64,000 nt of DNA, taken from contig JAUNDC010000006.1 in assembly GCA_030526355.1 (NCBI GenBank), positions 34,809 through 98,808 on the forward strand. The letters are read 5' to 3'. Below the pieces are notes generated by a model that saw only the letters and a program-made list of their open reading frames with translations, was not told the DNA's origin and made no database searches. The translations under genes were made by a program, and so were the position numbers. Of the stretch, positions 49,339 through 57,694 are shown piece after piece; positions within the stretch are counted from its first letter, which is position 1, and each line of letters starts with the position of its first letter. This DNA is from Bacillota bacterium. GTDB taxonomy: Bacteria > Bacillota > Clostridia > Peptostreptococcales > Anaerovoracaceae.

Positions 49339-51645
49339 TTGTTTTTCCTCCGTTCTGATTTTTCTTTTGCTGTCATGTGCCGGATTTCTGATATCCAGCA
49401 GGTTCAGTCTAAGCGCATTGGTTACTACACAGAAGCTTGACAGACTCATAGCCGCTGCTGCAAACATAGGATTGAGCTGCCACCCCAGAAGATGAATCCA
49501 CACTCCTGCCGCCAGCGGAATTCCTATCACATTGTATATGAATGCCCAGAAAAGGTTCTGGTGGATGTTTCTCAGGGCTGCACGGCTCAATCTGACGGCC
49601 GCCGGTACATCCTCCATGCTGCTGTTCATAAGCACCACATCAGCTGCTTCTATGGCTACATCTGTTCCCGCTCCAATGGCAATGCCGATATCTGCTCTTG
49701 TCAGAGCCGGTGCATCATTTATCCCGTCGCCTACCATAACAACCTTTCCTTTACGGCAGAGCCTGCGGATAACCTGCTCCTTTCCATCGGGAAGAACCTC
49801 CGCTATGACTCTATCGATTCCAGCTAGTCTGCCTACAGCTTCTGCAGTCTTGTGGTTATCTCCCGTGAGCATGATAACTTCGATCCCCATATTCTTCAAC
49901 TGCTTTACCGCCTCGGCACTGTCGCTCTTGACCATGTCAGCAACAGCAATCATGCCTGAAAACTGCCTGTCCTTTCCAAAGAGCATGGCAGTTTTCCCTT
50001 CCTCCGACAGCTTCTCTGCCTGCTCCTTGACTGTATCAGGCACATCAAACTGAGAGTCTGCAAACTTAATGCTGCCACCTGTCAGTACAGCATCTCCCTG
50101 CTTTGCTGATATCCCATTTCCCGGGAGCGATATGAATTCGCTTACCTCCTCAGCCTGTATGCTGTTTTTCTCTGCCGCTGCTGCCACAGCTTTAGCCAGA
50201 GGGTGTTCACTTTTCACCTCAAGAGAATACGCCAGCTTAAGAAGCTCTTCCTTCGTATAACCATCTGCCGGTATAACATCCGTTACTTCTGGCTCTCCTC
50301 TGGTTACAGTTCCGGTTTTATCAAGAACAACAACTGCAGCTTTGCCTGTCTCTTCCAAGGCTGCTGCGGTCTTAAACAGTATGCCGTTACCTGCACCCTT
50401 ACCATTTGCCACCATTATAGCCACCGGCGTCGCCAGACCCAGCGCACAAGGGCAGCTGATTACAAGAACAGATATACTTCTTGCCAGTGAAAATCCGACA
50501 GTTTCCCCAGCTATCATCCATGCAATGAAGGTTACCAGCGCTATAGCGATAACAACCGGGACGAATACTGCTGATACCTTATCGGCTGCTCTGGCGGCTG
50601 GTGCTTTGGTTGCAGCAGCATCTTCAACCATCCTGATTATCTGTGCCAGTGTGGTATCTTCGCCTACTCTCGTAGCTTCGCATCTGAGAAACCCTGACTG
50701 ATTAACGGTTGCTGCCGACACTTTATCACCGGGACCTTTATCCACAGGTATGCTTTCTCCTGTCAGAGCTGCTTCGTTTACAGCACTTATCCCTTCTTCT
50801 ATAACCCCATCTACAGGAATGCTCTCTCCGGGCTTCACAATAAAAATGTCACCTTTTCTCACATCCTCTACCGGCACTTCAACCTCTGTCTCTTCTCTGA
50901 TTATCACAGCTTTCTGCGGAGCAAGCTCCATCAGACTCCTCAAAGCATCAGTAGTCCTGCCCTTGGATCTTGCTTCAAGCATCTTGCCTACAGTGATTAA
51001 TGTCAGTATCATACCTGCTGATTCAAAATACATCTCGTGCATGTATTCCATCACGCCCATGTCATCACCTGCCGTCTGAGCTGCAGTCATGGCAAAAAGT
51101 GCATATGTGCTGTACACGAAGGCTGCTCCTGCTCCCAGCGCCACAAGCGTATCCATGTTAGGGGCTCTGTGTATCAATCCTCTGAATCCGTTTACGAAAA
51201 ATTTCTGATTTATCACCATTATAATCCCTGTCAGCAGAAGCTGCAGAAGTCCCATCGCCACATGATTGCCCTCTAATGTTCCCGGCAAAGGCCAGCTCCA
51301 CATGGTTACTCCCATGGAAAAGTACATGAGCATCAAAAGAAAAACGATGGAAGCAATCAGTCTGCGATTCATCAGAGGGGTTTCCTTATCTTCCAGCATC
51401 GAAGTGTCCGGTGCTACAGCAACTTCGCCAGCTTCTGACCCGGCGGCACCTCTTTCTGAAGCACTGTATCCTGCTATCTCCACAGCTGCAATTATCTCCT
51501 GAGCAGATACATTCCCTTCTACCCTCATGGAATTAGTCAAAAGGCTGACAGTGCAGCTTTCCACACCGGGCACCTGCGAGACTGCCTTCTCAACCCTGCT
51601 GCTGCAGGCAGCGCAGCTCATTCCTTTTATCTGGAACTGTTTCAT
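49111..51645 (-). CDS. copA: Copper-exporting P-type ATPase with N- and C-terminal HMA domains
   Basis: An 844-aa P1B ATPase that exports Cu(I). In order: N-terminal metal-binding domain (GMSCAACSSRVEKAVSQV), eight spans, actuator loop with LTGESIPV, the transport site SCPCALGLATPVAI, phosphorylation site DKTGTVTRGEP, SEHPLAKA, and GDGINDAPALTRADIG. Unusually, a second metal-binding domain (GMMCMHCEARVKKC) is fused at the extreme C terminus after a basic linker. An internal ATG at 49338 with a strong ribosome site could yield that domain alone. Expression should be controlled by copper through the CsoR-type operator upstream; no csoR or copY gene lies nearby. Confidence 0.96.
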   Translation of the reverse strand: MKQFQIKGMSCAACSSRVEKAVSQVPGVESCTVSLLTNSMRVEGNVSAQEIIAAVEIAGYSASERGAAGSEAGEVAVAPDTSMLEDKETPLMNRRLIASIVFLLMLMYFSMGVTMWSWPLPGTLEGNHVAMGLLQLLLTGIIMVINQKFFVNGFRGLIHRAPNMDTLVALGAGAAFVYSTYALFAMTAAQTAGDDMGVMEYMHEMYFESAGMILTLITVGKMLEARSKGRTTDALRSLMELAPQKAVIIREETEVEVPVEDVRKGDIFIVKPGESIPVDGVIEEGISAVNEAALTGESIPVDKGPGDKVSAATVNQSGFLRCEATRVGEDTTLAQIIRMVEDAAATKAPAARAADKVSAVFVPVVIAIALVTFIAWMIAGETVGFSLARSISVLVISCPCALGLATPVAIMVANGKGAGNGILFKTAAALEETGKAAVVVLDKTGTVTRGEPEVTDVIPADGYTKEELLKLAYSLEVKSEHPLAKAVAAAAEKNSIQAEEVSEFISLPGNGISAKQGDAVLTGGSIKFADSQFDVPDTVKEQAEKLSEEGKTAMLFGKDRQFSGMIAVADMVKSDSAEAVKQLKNMGIEVIMLTGDNHKTAEAVGRLAGIDRVIAEVLPDGKEQVIRRLCRKGKVVMVGDGINDAPALTRADIGIAIGAGTDVAIEAADVVLMNSSMEDVPAAVRLSRAALRNIHQNLFWAFIYNVIGIPLAAGVWIHLLGWQLNPMFAAAAMSLSSFCVVTNALRLNLLDIRNPAHDSKRKIRTEEKQMKKTMNIEGMMCMHCEARVKKCLEAIPGVEGAEVSHEAGTAVVSMTDEVPDEVLIKTVEDQDYKVTDVINNHRPE

Positions 51646-51705
51646 TTCTCTCTCCTATTTCATAAGCTTCTGAAGTGCTGGTTAGTTGCGACTTCCTCAT
51701 TTATA

Positions 51706-51735
51706 TATATAATACCCCTCCGGGGTATATGTCAA
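51706..51735 (-). promoter_or_regulatory. copA promoter with CsoR-type operator
   Basis: On the minus strand -35 TTGACA (51730-51735) and a -10 region TTATAT/TATATA (51706-51712) flank the palindrome ATACCCCTCCGGGGTAT (51712-51728 on the plus strand). The G/C-run palindrome matches known CsoR operators, which have the pattern TACCC-N-GGGTA. Bound repressor would sit between the two boxes and leave on copper binding. Confidence 0.8.
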
Positions 51736-51764
51736 GTGAGTTTCTGACAAATGTTATTTATTTG

Positions 51765-51792
51765 TTTACAAAACATGATTAAGTGATATAAT
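51765..51792 (+). promoter_or_regulatory. Promoter of the YeiH gene
   Basis: TTTACA (51765-51770) and a perfect TATAAT (51787-51792) are 16 nt apart, 32 nt upstream of the ATG at 51825. Confidence 0.6.
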
Positions 51793-51824
51793 ATCCATTG
51801 GATTCATTTAGGAGGCATAGTCAC

Positions 51825-52859
51825 ATGAAAGATAAATTTTTTGAAGCAAAAACGCTTATTGGTATTTTTACCTGTTTTATAATTGCTATTCCTGCATGGC
51901 TGCTTGGCAAGCAGTTTCCTATCATCGGCGGACCGGTTTTCGGTATCCTGTTCGGTATGATACTGGCTTTTGTCAAAAGACCTGCTGTATTAGACAAGGG
52001 TATTAAATTCACTTCAAAATACATCCTGCAGTACTCGATTATCCTGCTGGGTTTTGAGATGAATCTGTTCAACGTAATCAAAGTCGGCGGTCAGTCTCTT
52101 ATGGTTATGGTGTTCACTCTGACATCATCATTCGTAACTGCATATTTTGTCGGCAAGGCAATGAAAATCGACGGCAATACTACAACTCTTATCGGAGTCG
52201 GCACGTCCATCTGCGGAGGCTCTGCCATCGCTGCTACAGCTCCTGTTATCAGAGCTAAGGATGAAGATGTGGCACAGGCAATTTCAACTATTTTCCTGTT
52301 CAACATCATTGCGGTATTCATCTTCCCGCCTCTTGGTCATCTGATAGGACTGTCCGATACCGGCTTCGGTATGTGGGCAGGTACTGCCATCAATGATACT
52401 TCATCAGTAGTTGCAGCTGGAGCTTCCTGGAGCAGCGCGGCTGGCAATAATACAGCACTGGCTTTCGCTACTATTGTAAAGCTCACTCGTACTCTGATGA
52501 TCGTTCCGATTACTCTGGTACTGGCAATATATACTTCGCGTAAAATAGCACGTGCTCAGGCTTCTGGTGCTGAAGAGGGTAACAATTTCAGCTTCGCCAA
52601 GGTTTTCCCATGGTTCGTTCTAGGGTTTGTGCTGACTGCCATCCTCAATACCTTCCTGCCAATTCCTGCTGAAGTTTCTGAAACTCTGGTAATGATCGGC
52701 AAGTTCATGATAGTTATGGCGATGACAGCTATCGGCCTCAACACCAATCTAAAAAAGCTTCTGACCAATGGTCTGAAGCCTATCTGCCTGGGTCTGTGCT
52801 GCTGGTTTGTGGTAGCAGTAGTATCACTGGTTGTGCAGCATTTTATCGGGATGATTTAA
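51825..52859 (+). CDS. YeiH family putative sulfate exporter
   Basis: A 344-aa membrane protein with about ten spans, matching the YeiH/UPF0324 family, often called putative sulfate exporters without direct proof. Characteristic stretches are GGPVFGILFGMILAF, LQYSIILLGFEMNLF, GTSICGGSAIAATAPVI and WAGTAINDTSSVVAAGA, then MTAIGLNTNLKKL. Start at 51825 follows AGGAGGC; the TTG frame upstream is not used. A strong terminator follows. Confidence 0.9.
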   Translation: MKDKFFEAKTLIGIFTCFIIAIPAWLLGKQFPIIGGPVFGILFGMILAFVKRPAVLDKGIKFTSKYILQYSIILLGFEMNLFNVIKVGGQSLMVMVFTLTSSFVTAYFVGKAMKIDGNTTTLIGVGTSICGGSAIAATAPVIRAKDEDVAQAISTIFLFNIIAVFIFPPLGHLIGLSDTGFGMWAGTAINDTSSVVAAGASWSSAAGNNTALAFATIVKLTRTLMIVPITLVLAIYTSRKIARAQASGAEEGNNFSFAKVFPWFVLGFVLTAILNTFLPIPAEVSETLVMIGKFMIVMAMTAIGLNTNLKKLLTNGLKPICLGLCCWFVVAVVSLVVQHFIGMI

Positions 52860-52904
52860 GGTTAACTCAGCTGCGTTCGTTCAGGAATTTCGAACTGGAT
52901 AACG

Positions 52905-52950
52905 AAGAGCTTATCGCTTCTGACAATTATGATGCGATAAGCTCTTTTTT
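52905..52950 (+). terminator. Terminator after the YeiH gene
   Basis: A perfect 13-bp stem AAGAGCTTATCGC / GCGATAAGCTCTT with a 16-nt loop, followed by a T-run (52945-52950). Confidence 0.9.
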
Positions 52951-52960
52951 ATTTCTTTGA

Positions 52961-53254
52961 TTTTCGACGTGTCAAGCTTTTGAAGCAGGTGACACGTCGA
53001 AAAATTCTTTAACAGCTGAAGCGAAGTGATTAGTTTTCGACGAGTCGGAGCATATTTGACTGCTGCGCGTCGAAAATTTTCATTAATAATTCAATATCTC
53101 TTGACCACTTCGCAGGATAACAATATAATCGAATGATATTTTCGACGTGAGACTGCTCTATAGAGTTAAACACGTCGAAACTGCATTCAGTTGATTTGCT
53201 CATCAAAAAAATTTTCGACGTGTCATTGCTATAAAATACGAAACACGTCGAAAA
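52961..53254. repeat. Cluster of four related long-armed palindromes
   Basis: Four inverted repeats share the arm TTTTCGACGTG. Copy 1: 13-bp arms 52961-52973 and 52991-53003. Copy 2: 9-bp arms 53034-53042 and 53068-53076. Copy 3: 10-bp arms 53140-53149 and 53171-53180, with a CTCTATAGAG palindrome in its loop. Copy 4: 12-bp arms 53212-53223 and 53243-53254. Loops are 17-25 nt and differ in sequence. The 418-nt gap between the YeiH and exonuclease genes holds these, the YeiH terminator and no convincing gene. The symmetry is the same on both strands, and only the arms are conserved, as in REP/REPIN-like elements or multi-site operators. Confidence 0.9.
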
Positions 53255-53277
53255 CATAATTTAAGCTCATTAATATA

Positions 53278-54033
53278 TTACCATTCTAACTCCAATGTGA
53301 CAGGGCAGTGGTCGCTGCCATGAACATCTGTCAGAATCTGGGCATCCACCAGTCTGCCGTTCAGACTTTCCGAAACAAGAAAATAGTCGATACGCCATCC
53401 GGCATTATTCTTCCTGGCGTTGAATCTGTAGCTCCACCAAGAATATACGCCTTCAAGGTCAGGATAGAAATATCTGAAGGTATCTGTAAAGCCTGCATCC
53501 TGCAGCTCTCCCATCTTGGCTCTTTCCTCATCGGTAAAGCCGGCATTTTTCCTGTTGCTCTTCGGATTCTTCAGATCAATCTCGGTAAATGCAACATTGA
53601 AATCGCCGCAGGTCACAACCGGTTTTTTCTCCTCCAGCGCCTTCAGATAAGCACGAAAATCGTCCTCCCACCTCATACGATATTCCAGCCGCTTAAGTTC
53701 GTTTTGCGAATTGGGCACGTACACATTTACGAGATAAAAATTCTCATACTCCGCTGTTATCACACGTCCCTCGTGGTCATGCTCATCAATTCCAATACCA
53801 TAGGCCACCGATATCGGCTCCTCCTTGGTGAAAACAGCCGTACCTGAATAGCCCTTTTTCTCTGCTGAGCACCAGTACTGATGGTAGCCATCAAGCGGCA
53901 CCTCAGCCTGACCCTCCTGCATCTTAGTCTCCTGTATGCATACCACGTCAGCGTCCTGTTCCTTTACAAATTCCAGAAAGCCTTTGCCCATGGCGGCACG
54001 CAGCCCGTTAACATTCCATGAAATAAGTCTCAT
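53278..54033 (-). CDS. xth: Exodeoxyribonuclease III
   Basis: A 251-aa AP endonuclease/3'-5' exonuclease of base excision repair. Motifs in order: [30 protein letters not shown] (metal-binding Glu), [22 protein letters not shown] (Asp/Asn active site), and [13 protein letters not shown] at the end (catalytic Asp-His). The ATG at 54033 follows GAGGTGATA; a longer frame to 54072 lacks a site. Same-strand neighbours are the Suf-like genes 90 nt upstream. Confidence 0.95.
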   Translation of the reverse strand: MRLISWNVNGLRAAMGKGFLEFVKEQDADVVCIQETKMQEGQAEVPLDGYHQYWCSAEKKGYSGTAVFTKEEPISVAYGIGIDEHDHEGRVITAEYENFYLVNVYVPNSQNELKRLEYRMRWEDDFRAYLKALEEKKPVVTCGDFNVAFTEIDLKNPKSNRKNAGFTDEERAKMGELQDAGFTDTFRYFYPDLEGVYSWWSYRFNARKNNAGWRIDYFLVSESLNGRLVDAQILTDVHGSDHCPVTLELEW

Positions 54034-54124
54034 ATTATCACCTCGCATTTGCGGCCTGAATTTCCGCTGCACATCTCACGGCATTACCGCCCCGAACTTC
54101 TCTGGCAGCCGACCGCTCCAACAC

Positions 54125-55057
54125 TTAATTGAGGAACGCTTCTATAATTACGCTCTCTGCTTCCTCTTCCTTCATTCCCATAGTTCTCAGCTTTATCAGC
54201 TGCTCGTCGTTTATTCTGCCGATGGCGGCCTCGTGGATAATAGCTGCATCCAGATGTCTGGCATCGATTTCAGGGATTGATCTGACATGAGCGCTGTCCA
54301 TGATGATGGAATCGCACTGTATGTGAGCGTTACACTTGGCATTTCCCACTGCAGCCGGATGGAAAATCTGACTTGAGTTTTCCTTTGCTACCGACCTTGA
54401 AATTATCTGCGCCGAGCTGCCTTCTCCGTTGAGACGAACCTCCATGTTGGATTCAGCCAGCTGGTCGCCGTGAGTCATCAGCTTCTCGATAACAAAAAGC
54501 TTACTGCCTGCGCCGATTTCCACCTCTGTTTCTCGCTTTGTCGAGTCAACGCCTTTTATCTGAGTCGTATCCATGGTGAACACGCAGTTTTCGTCCATCA
54601 CGATCTTTGTCACCGGGTTCAGAATTCTGGCACCGTCGCCTTCGCCGGCACCGTAGTGGTTTTCCTTGTAGGTCACGTTGGCGCCCTTTGCTATGAAAAA
54701 TGAATGTACACCGTCATGCTGACTTGCCACGTGTCCGCTGTTATGTATGCCGCAGCCGGCAATGATGGTCACATTGGCACCTTCTGCTATGTAAAAGTCA
54801 TTGTACACTTTATCCGTAAAGCCCGTGGCATCTACCACCACTGGGATGTGCACTTCCTCGCCGTCCGTGTCGCCGTCGATGTAAATGTTTATGCCCGGCT
54901 TGTCCTCTTTTTTCACGATCTTGACGTGCTCGCTGTCCCCGTGACAGAGGGACATGCCGTTGTGGCGCAGATTGAAAGCGCCCTCCTGTTTAAATCCTGC
55001 TTCGTCTATATATTTCAGTATCGCCTGTGTTACTTTATCTATTTCTGCCATGTCCAT
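54125..55057 (-). CDS. Short SufB/SufD-type Fe-S cluster scaffold
   Basis: A 310-aa protein of the SufBD family, much shorter than classic SufB (about 465 aa); the N-terminal region is missing and only the right-handed beta-helix core and the C terminus are kept (ATGFTDKVYNDFYIAEGANV, FFIAKGANVTYKENHYGAGEG, SRSVAKENSSQIFHPAAVGNAKCNAHIQCD). The end has EIDARHLDAAIIHEAAIGRI with the family His/Glu. It pairs with a SufC-type ATPase (7-nt gap), and no sufS, sufU or sufD lies near, as in the minimal SmsBC/SufBC systems of anaerobes. It should be the scaffold for Fe-S cluster assembly. Confidence 0.88.
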   Translation of the reverse strand: MDMAEIDKVTQAILKYIDEAGFKQEGAFNLRHNGMSLCHGDSEHVKIVKKEDKPGINIYIDGDTDGEEVHIPVVVDATGFTDKVYNDFYIAEGANVTIIAGCGIHNSGHVASQHDGVHSFFIAKGANVTYKENHYGAGEGDGARILNPVTKIVMDENCVFTMDTTQIKGVDSTKRETEVEIGAGSKLFVIEKLMTHGDQLAESNMEVRLNGEGSSAQIISRSVAKENSSQIFHPAAVGNAKCNAHIQCDSIIMDSAHVRSIPEIDARHLDAAIIHEAAIGRINDEQLIKLRTMGMKEEEAESVIIEAFLN

Positions 55058-55064
55058 ATTCCTC

Positions 55065-55799
55065 CTACATCTCTTCCAGCTTTTTCAGATACGCGCAGCA
55101 GGACGGTCCCTGCTTCATAAGCTCGGGAAGAATATCTCCACGTCTGCCGATGGCCGCAACCTTGCCGTCTTCGATAACCATCACTCTGTCGGCCATTTCC
55201 ATGATTCTCTCCTGGTGGGAGATGATTATTATGCTCTGGTTTTCGTCTTTTTTGATTTCCTCGAACTGCTGGATCAGCATGCTGAAGCTCCACAGGTCGA
55301 TACCTGCCTCCGGCTCGTCGAATATGCAGAGCTTGTGAGGCTTCGCCAGAACTGTCGCAATTTCTATTCTTTTCATTTCACCGCCGGAAAGCGTGTTGTC
55401 CACTTCACGTTTTACATATTCCTGCGCGCAAAGTCCCACGCGGCTGAGCAGATCGCAGCATTCTGCCTCGGTCTTTTTCTCGCCTGCAGCCAGTGAAATG
55501 AGCTTGTCTACGGTCATTCCCTTGAATCTCGGCGGCTGCTGGAAAGCGTACCCGATGCCTGCCTTAGCTCTTTCATCTATGTCATAGGCTGAGATGTCCT
55601 CGCCGTCCAGCATCACTCTGCCTGAGTCCGCTTTCTCTATGCCCATCAGCACCTTGGCAAGTGTCGACTTGCCTCCTCCATTAGGCCCTGTGATGACCAG
55701 CATCTCACCTTTTGCCACTTCAAAACTTATGTCCGATAAAATATTATGTAGGGCGTCCTTTTCCTGAACCGAAAAGGACAGATTTTCCACTTTAAGCAT
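55065..55799 (-). CDS. SufC-type ABC ATPase
   Basis: A 244-aa cytoplasmic ABC ATPase that should drive cluster assembly on the short SufB. It has Walker A GPNGGGKST, Q-loop YAFQQPPRF, signature LSGGEMKRIE and Walker B CIFDEPEAGIDLWSF with H-loop IISHQ. The DEPEAGIDLWSF variant and the size agree with the minimal SmsC branch. Start at 55799 follows GGAAGGAA; a frame extending to 55832 is not used. It is the first gene of the pair. Confidence 0.9.
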   Translation of the reverse strand: MLKVENLSFSVQEKDALHNILSDISFEVAKGEMLVITGPNGGGKSTLAKVLMGIEKADSGRVMLDGEDISAYDIDERAKAGIGYAFQQPPRFKGMTVDKLISLAAGEKKTEAECCDLLSRVGLCAQEYVKREVDNTLSGGEMKRIEIATVLAKPHKLCIFDEPEAGIDLWSFSMLIQQFEEIKKDENQSIIIISHQERIMEMADRVMVIEDGKVAAIGRRGDILPELMKQGPSCCAYLKKLEEM

Positions 55800-55881
55800 T
55801 GATATTTCCTTCCTTAACATAAAATTGCACACGAAATAATTATACTATCCCGTGTGCTAAATTTCAATGGTTAGTGCTGAC

Positions 55882-56592
55882 CTATATTATACAGAGCCCT
55901 GCCCCCATTCTCTTGTAAGTGCCGCCTTCACGCCTGTATGAGCAGAAAATCTCCGGCTCGCAGCATGTGCAGTGGCTGCTGGTTTCAATGTTGACTGCCG
56001 GAACGCCCAGCTCCTCCAGCTGCCTACGGTTTATACCCTTCAGATCTATATAGTATTTGTCACCCTTTTTCTCGGCAAACTCGTCGATAAAATCCCAGTC
56101 CTCGCGAAACTGTTCGTATACCTCCGGCCCCACTTCAAAGCAGCATTTGCTGATTCCCGGCCCGATGGTCACATAAATATCCTCCGGCATGCATCTGAAT
56201 TCTGAATTCATCAACGCCACAGCCTTCGCCGCTATCCCTGCGTCCGTCCCTCTCCAGCCTGCATGCACCAGCCCGATCACGTTCTTGAAAGGGTCAAAAA
56301 AGTACACCGGCAGACAATCGGCATGCACCGTCGTCAGCAGCACACCCCTCAGGTTTGTTATCATCCCGTCGGTTTCTTCCAGCTCCAGCGGCCTGTACGG
56401 TCTCTGCTCAATCACCTCAATATGATCCTTGTGAACCTGCTTCGGCCACACCGGAATCGCCTCCTCAAGCCAGTTTTCCTCGAAAACGTCCTCACGATTG
56501 TACGGATACCCGTCGGCAGCGCCCTCCTTCGTCGCAAAAAAACCCGTTATCTCCTCAAACTGGGGGAATATCTCAATAAATTTGTCACTCAT
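55882..56592 (-). CDS. pgeF: Peptidoglycan editing factor PgeF (YfiH/laccase domain)
   Basis: A 236-aa purine-nucleoside-phosphorylase-like enzyme of the Cu-oxidase_4/YfiH family, associated with correct peptidoglycan precursors in E. coli and with purine nucleoside activity in vitro. The zinc-binding segments are LTTVHADCLPVYFFDP and GLVHAGWRGTDAGI, and IGPGISKCCFEVGPEV is the second family block. The C terminus has the CCEPEIFCSYRREG motif. Its first codons overlap the phosphatase gene by 4 nt. Confidence 0.93.
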   Translation of the reverse strand: MSDKFIEIFPQFEEITGFFATKEGAADGYPYNREDVFEENWLEEAIPVWPKQVHKDHIEVIEQRPYRPLELEETDGMITNLRGVLLTTVHADCLPVYFFDPFKNVIGLVHAGWRGTDAGIAAKAVALMNSEFRCMPEDIYVTIGPGISKCCFEVGPEVYEQFREDWDFIDEFAEKKGDKYYIDLKGINRRQLEELGVPAVNIETSSHCTCCEPEIFCSYRREGGTYKRMGAGLCII

Positions 56593-57056
56593 TTAATCCT
56601 GCCTCCTTTTGCAAGCCTCTCAAAAAGCGCCTCGCAGCCTTCCAGCACGTCATCCCAGGTCTCGTCAAAGTTCCCCGTGTACCACGGATCTGCGATGCTC
56701 CTGTCCTGACCTGCAAAATCCAGCAGCTTGTACACCTTGCCTTCATCGTCGCCGCCTGTTATCCTCAGAATGTTGCGTATGTTGGCATCGTCCATGCCGA
56801 TTATGTAGTCGAATCTGTCGTAGTCGGCCTTGGTCATCTGGCGCGCCTTTCGTTTCGTAAAAGGAACACCTTGCTCCGTCAGCTTTCGCTTCGTGCCGGG
56901 GTGCGTATCTTCCCCTATCTGCTCTCGGCTCGTCGCCGCCGATTCTATGTAAAAGTCACGCTCACGGCCTGCCTTGGCTGCAATGTGTTTCATCACAAAC
57001 TCAGCCATTGTAGAGCGGCAGATGTTGCCTAAACAGATGAATAGTATTTTTGTCAT
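56589..57056 (-). CDS. Low molecular weight protein-tyrosine-phosphatase
   Basis: A 155-aa phosphatase. The P-loop ICLGNICRSTMAEFV (Cys-x5-Arg) is at the N terminus and the general acid lies in DPWYTGNFDETWDDV. Such enzymes often act on tyrosine kinases that control capsule or stress systems, but no kinase gene is here. The ATG at 57056 has GAGGAT upstream; an in-frame GTG/ATG six codons earlier is possible. A minus-strand TATAAT at about 57135 is a likely promoter. It marks the end of the core chromosome before the mobile island. Confidence 0.93.
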   Translation of the reverse strand: MTKILFICLGNICRSTMAEFVMKHIAAKAGRERDFYIESAATSREQIGEDTHPGTKRKLTEQGVPFTKRKARQMTKADYDRFDYIIGMDDANIRNILRITGGDDEGKVYKLLDFAGQDRSIADPWYTGNFDETWDDVLEGCEALFERLAKGGRIK

Positions 57057-57187
57057 TGCATCATATCCTCTCATAAGCTAATATTTCAACCTTACCATTT
57101 TTTCCTAACGTTTAAGAATGGCTTTGTTATTATAACATATCTATTAAATATAATAAAATCTTGGGAATACTTTATTATTTGACAACC

Positions 57188-57520
57188 CTATATCAGGATT
57201 CTCTGTATATTTTTTTGCTGTTGTGTAATGGCTCTTACCTCTGAATCTTTAAGAGAAAATTTTCCATTGCCATTTTTATTGTTTTGGGATATATTATCAT
57301 CAGAAGTACCGTTGTAGGCATCCCGGCTCTCTCCGGAGAGCATGGCTGGGTGGCTCTTATTGAGCGTAACCCTGACCGCAGCGGTATCTTTTTTTATTTC
57401 TTGAATATCATATAAATATAGTTTGCCTCCAGCGTCATGGCTGATAACAAGTTCTGCATCATAAATCTCATATTCTCCTTCTATGCTTTTCCTTATGCAC
57501 TGCAGTTTCCCAACGTTCAT
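57188..57520 (-). pseudogene. Fragment of a large phage-type polyvalent protein
   Basis: A 110-aa frame without a convincing start signal. The first half (YEIYDAELVISHDAGGKLYLYDIQEIKKD) looks like the C-terminal nuclease-like or MuF-type domain of large polyvalent phage or conjugative-element proteins common in gut Clostridia. The second half (NKNGNGKFSLKDSEVRAITQQQ) is the linker that in such proteins joins domains. The same linker recurs in both giant inter-repeat segments at 59.6-60.4 kb. It is probably a decayed remnant. Confidence 0.55.
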
Positions 57521-57565
57521 TATGCTTTCAAGTGGTTTTCACTTGTCTACTTGATGGGTAGCAGT

Positions 57566-57694
57566 TCATTTCCACACGATCCCTATTACAAATTTCATGT
57601 AATTATATCCAGCTTTTTGTTTCTTTACTCCATGTCTGCTCAAAGGGATTATCGTTATGAATTGAATCCACGATGGGTAAAAATTATTTGTCAT
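57566..57694 (-). pseudogene. Possible stub of an AbiEii toxin gene
   Basis: The ATG at 57694 overlaps the AbiEi stop codon (ATGA), exactly where abiEii normally begins, and the first residues are MTNN, a frequent AbiEii start. After that the 42-aa frame has no resemblance to the nucleotidyltransferase and stops. A deletion just after the start would explain this; the match is very short. Confidence 0.3.

Noticed and set aside
53030..53257. Minus-strand 75-aa frame between the YeiH and exonuclease genes
   Set aside because: It runs across three of the four palindromes, has no ribosome site and resembles no family; the palindromic elements explain the sequence better.
57660..57680. A possible degenerate CRISPR repeat (AATCCACGATGGG) in the AbiE region
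   Set aside because: Only about 9 nt match the repeat, the inner stem is missing and no second copy lies at spacer distance; probably chance.
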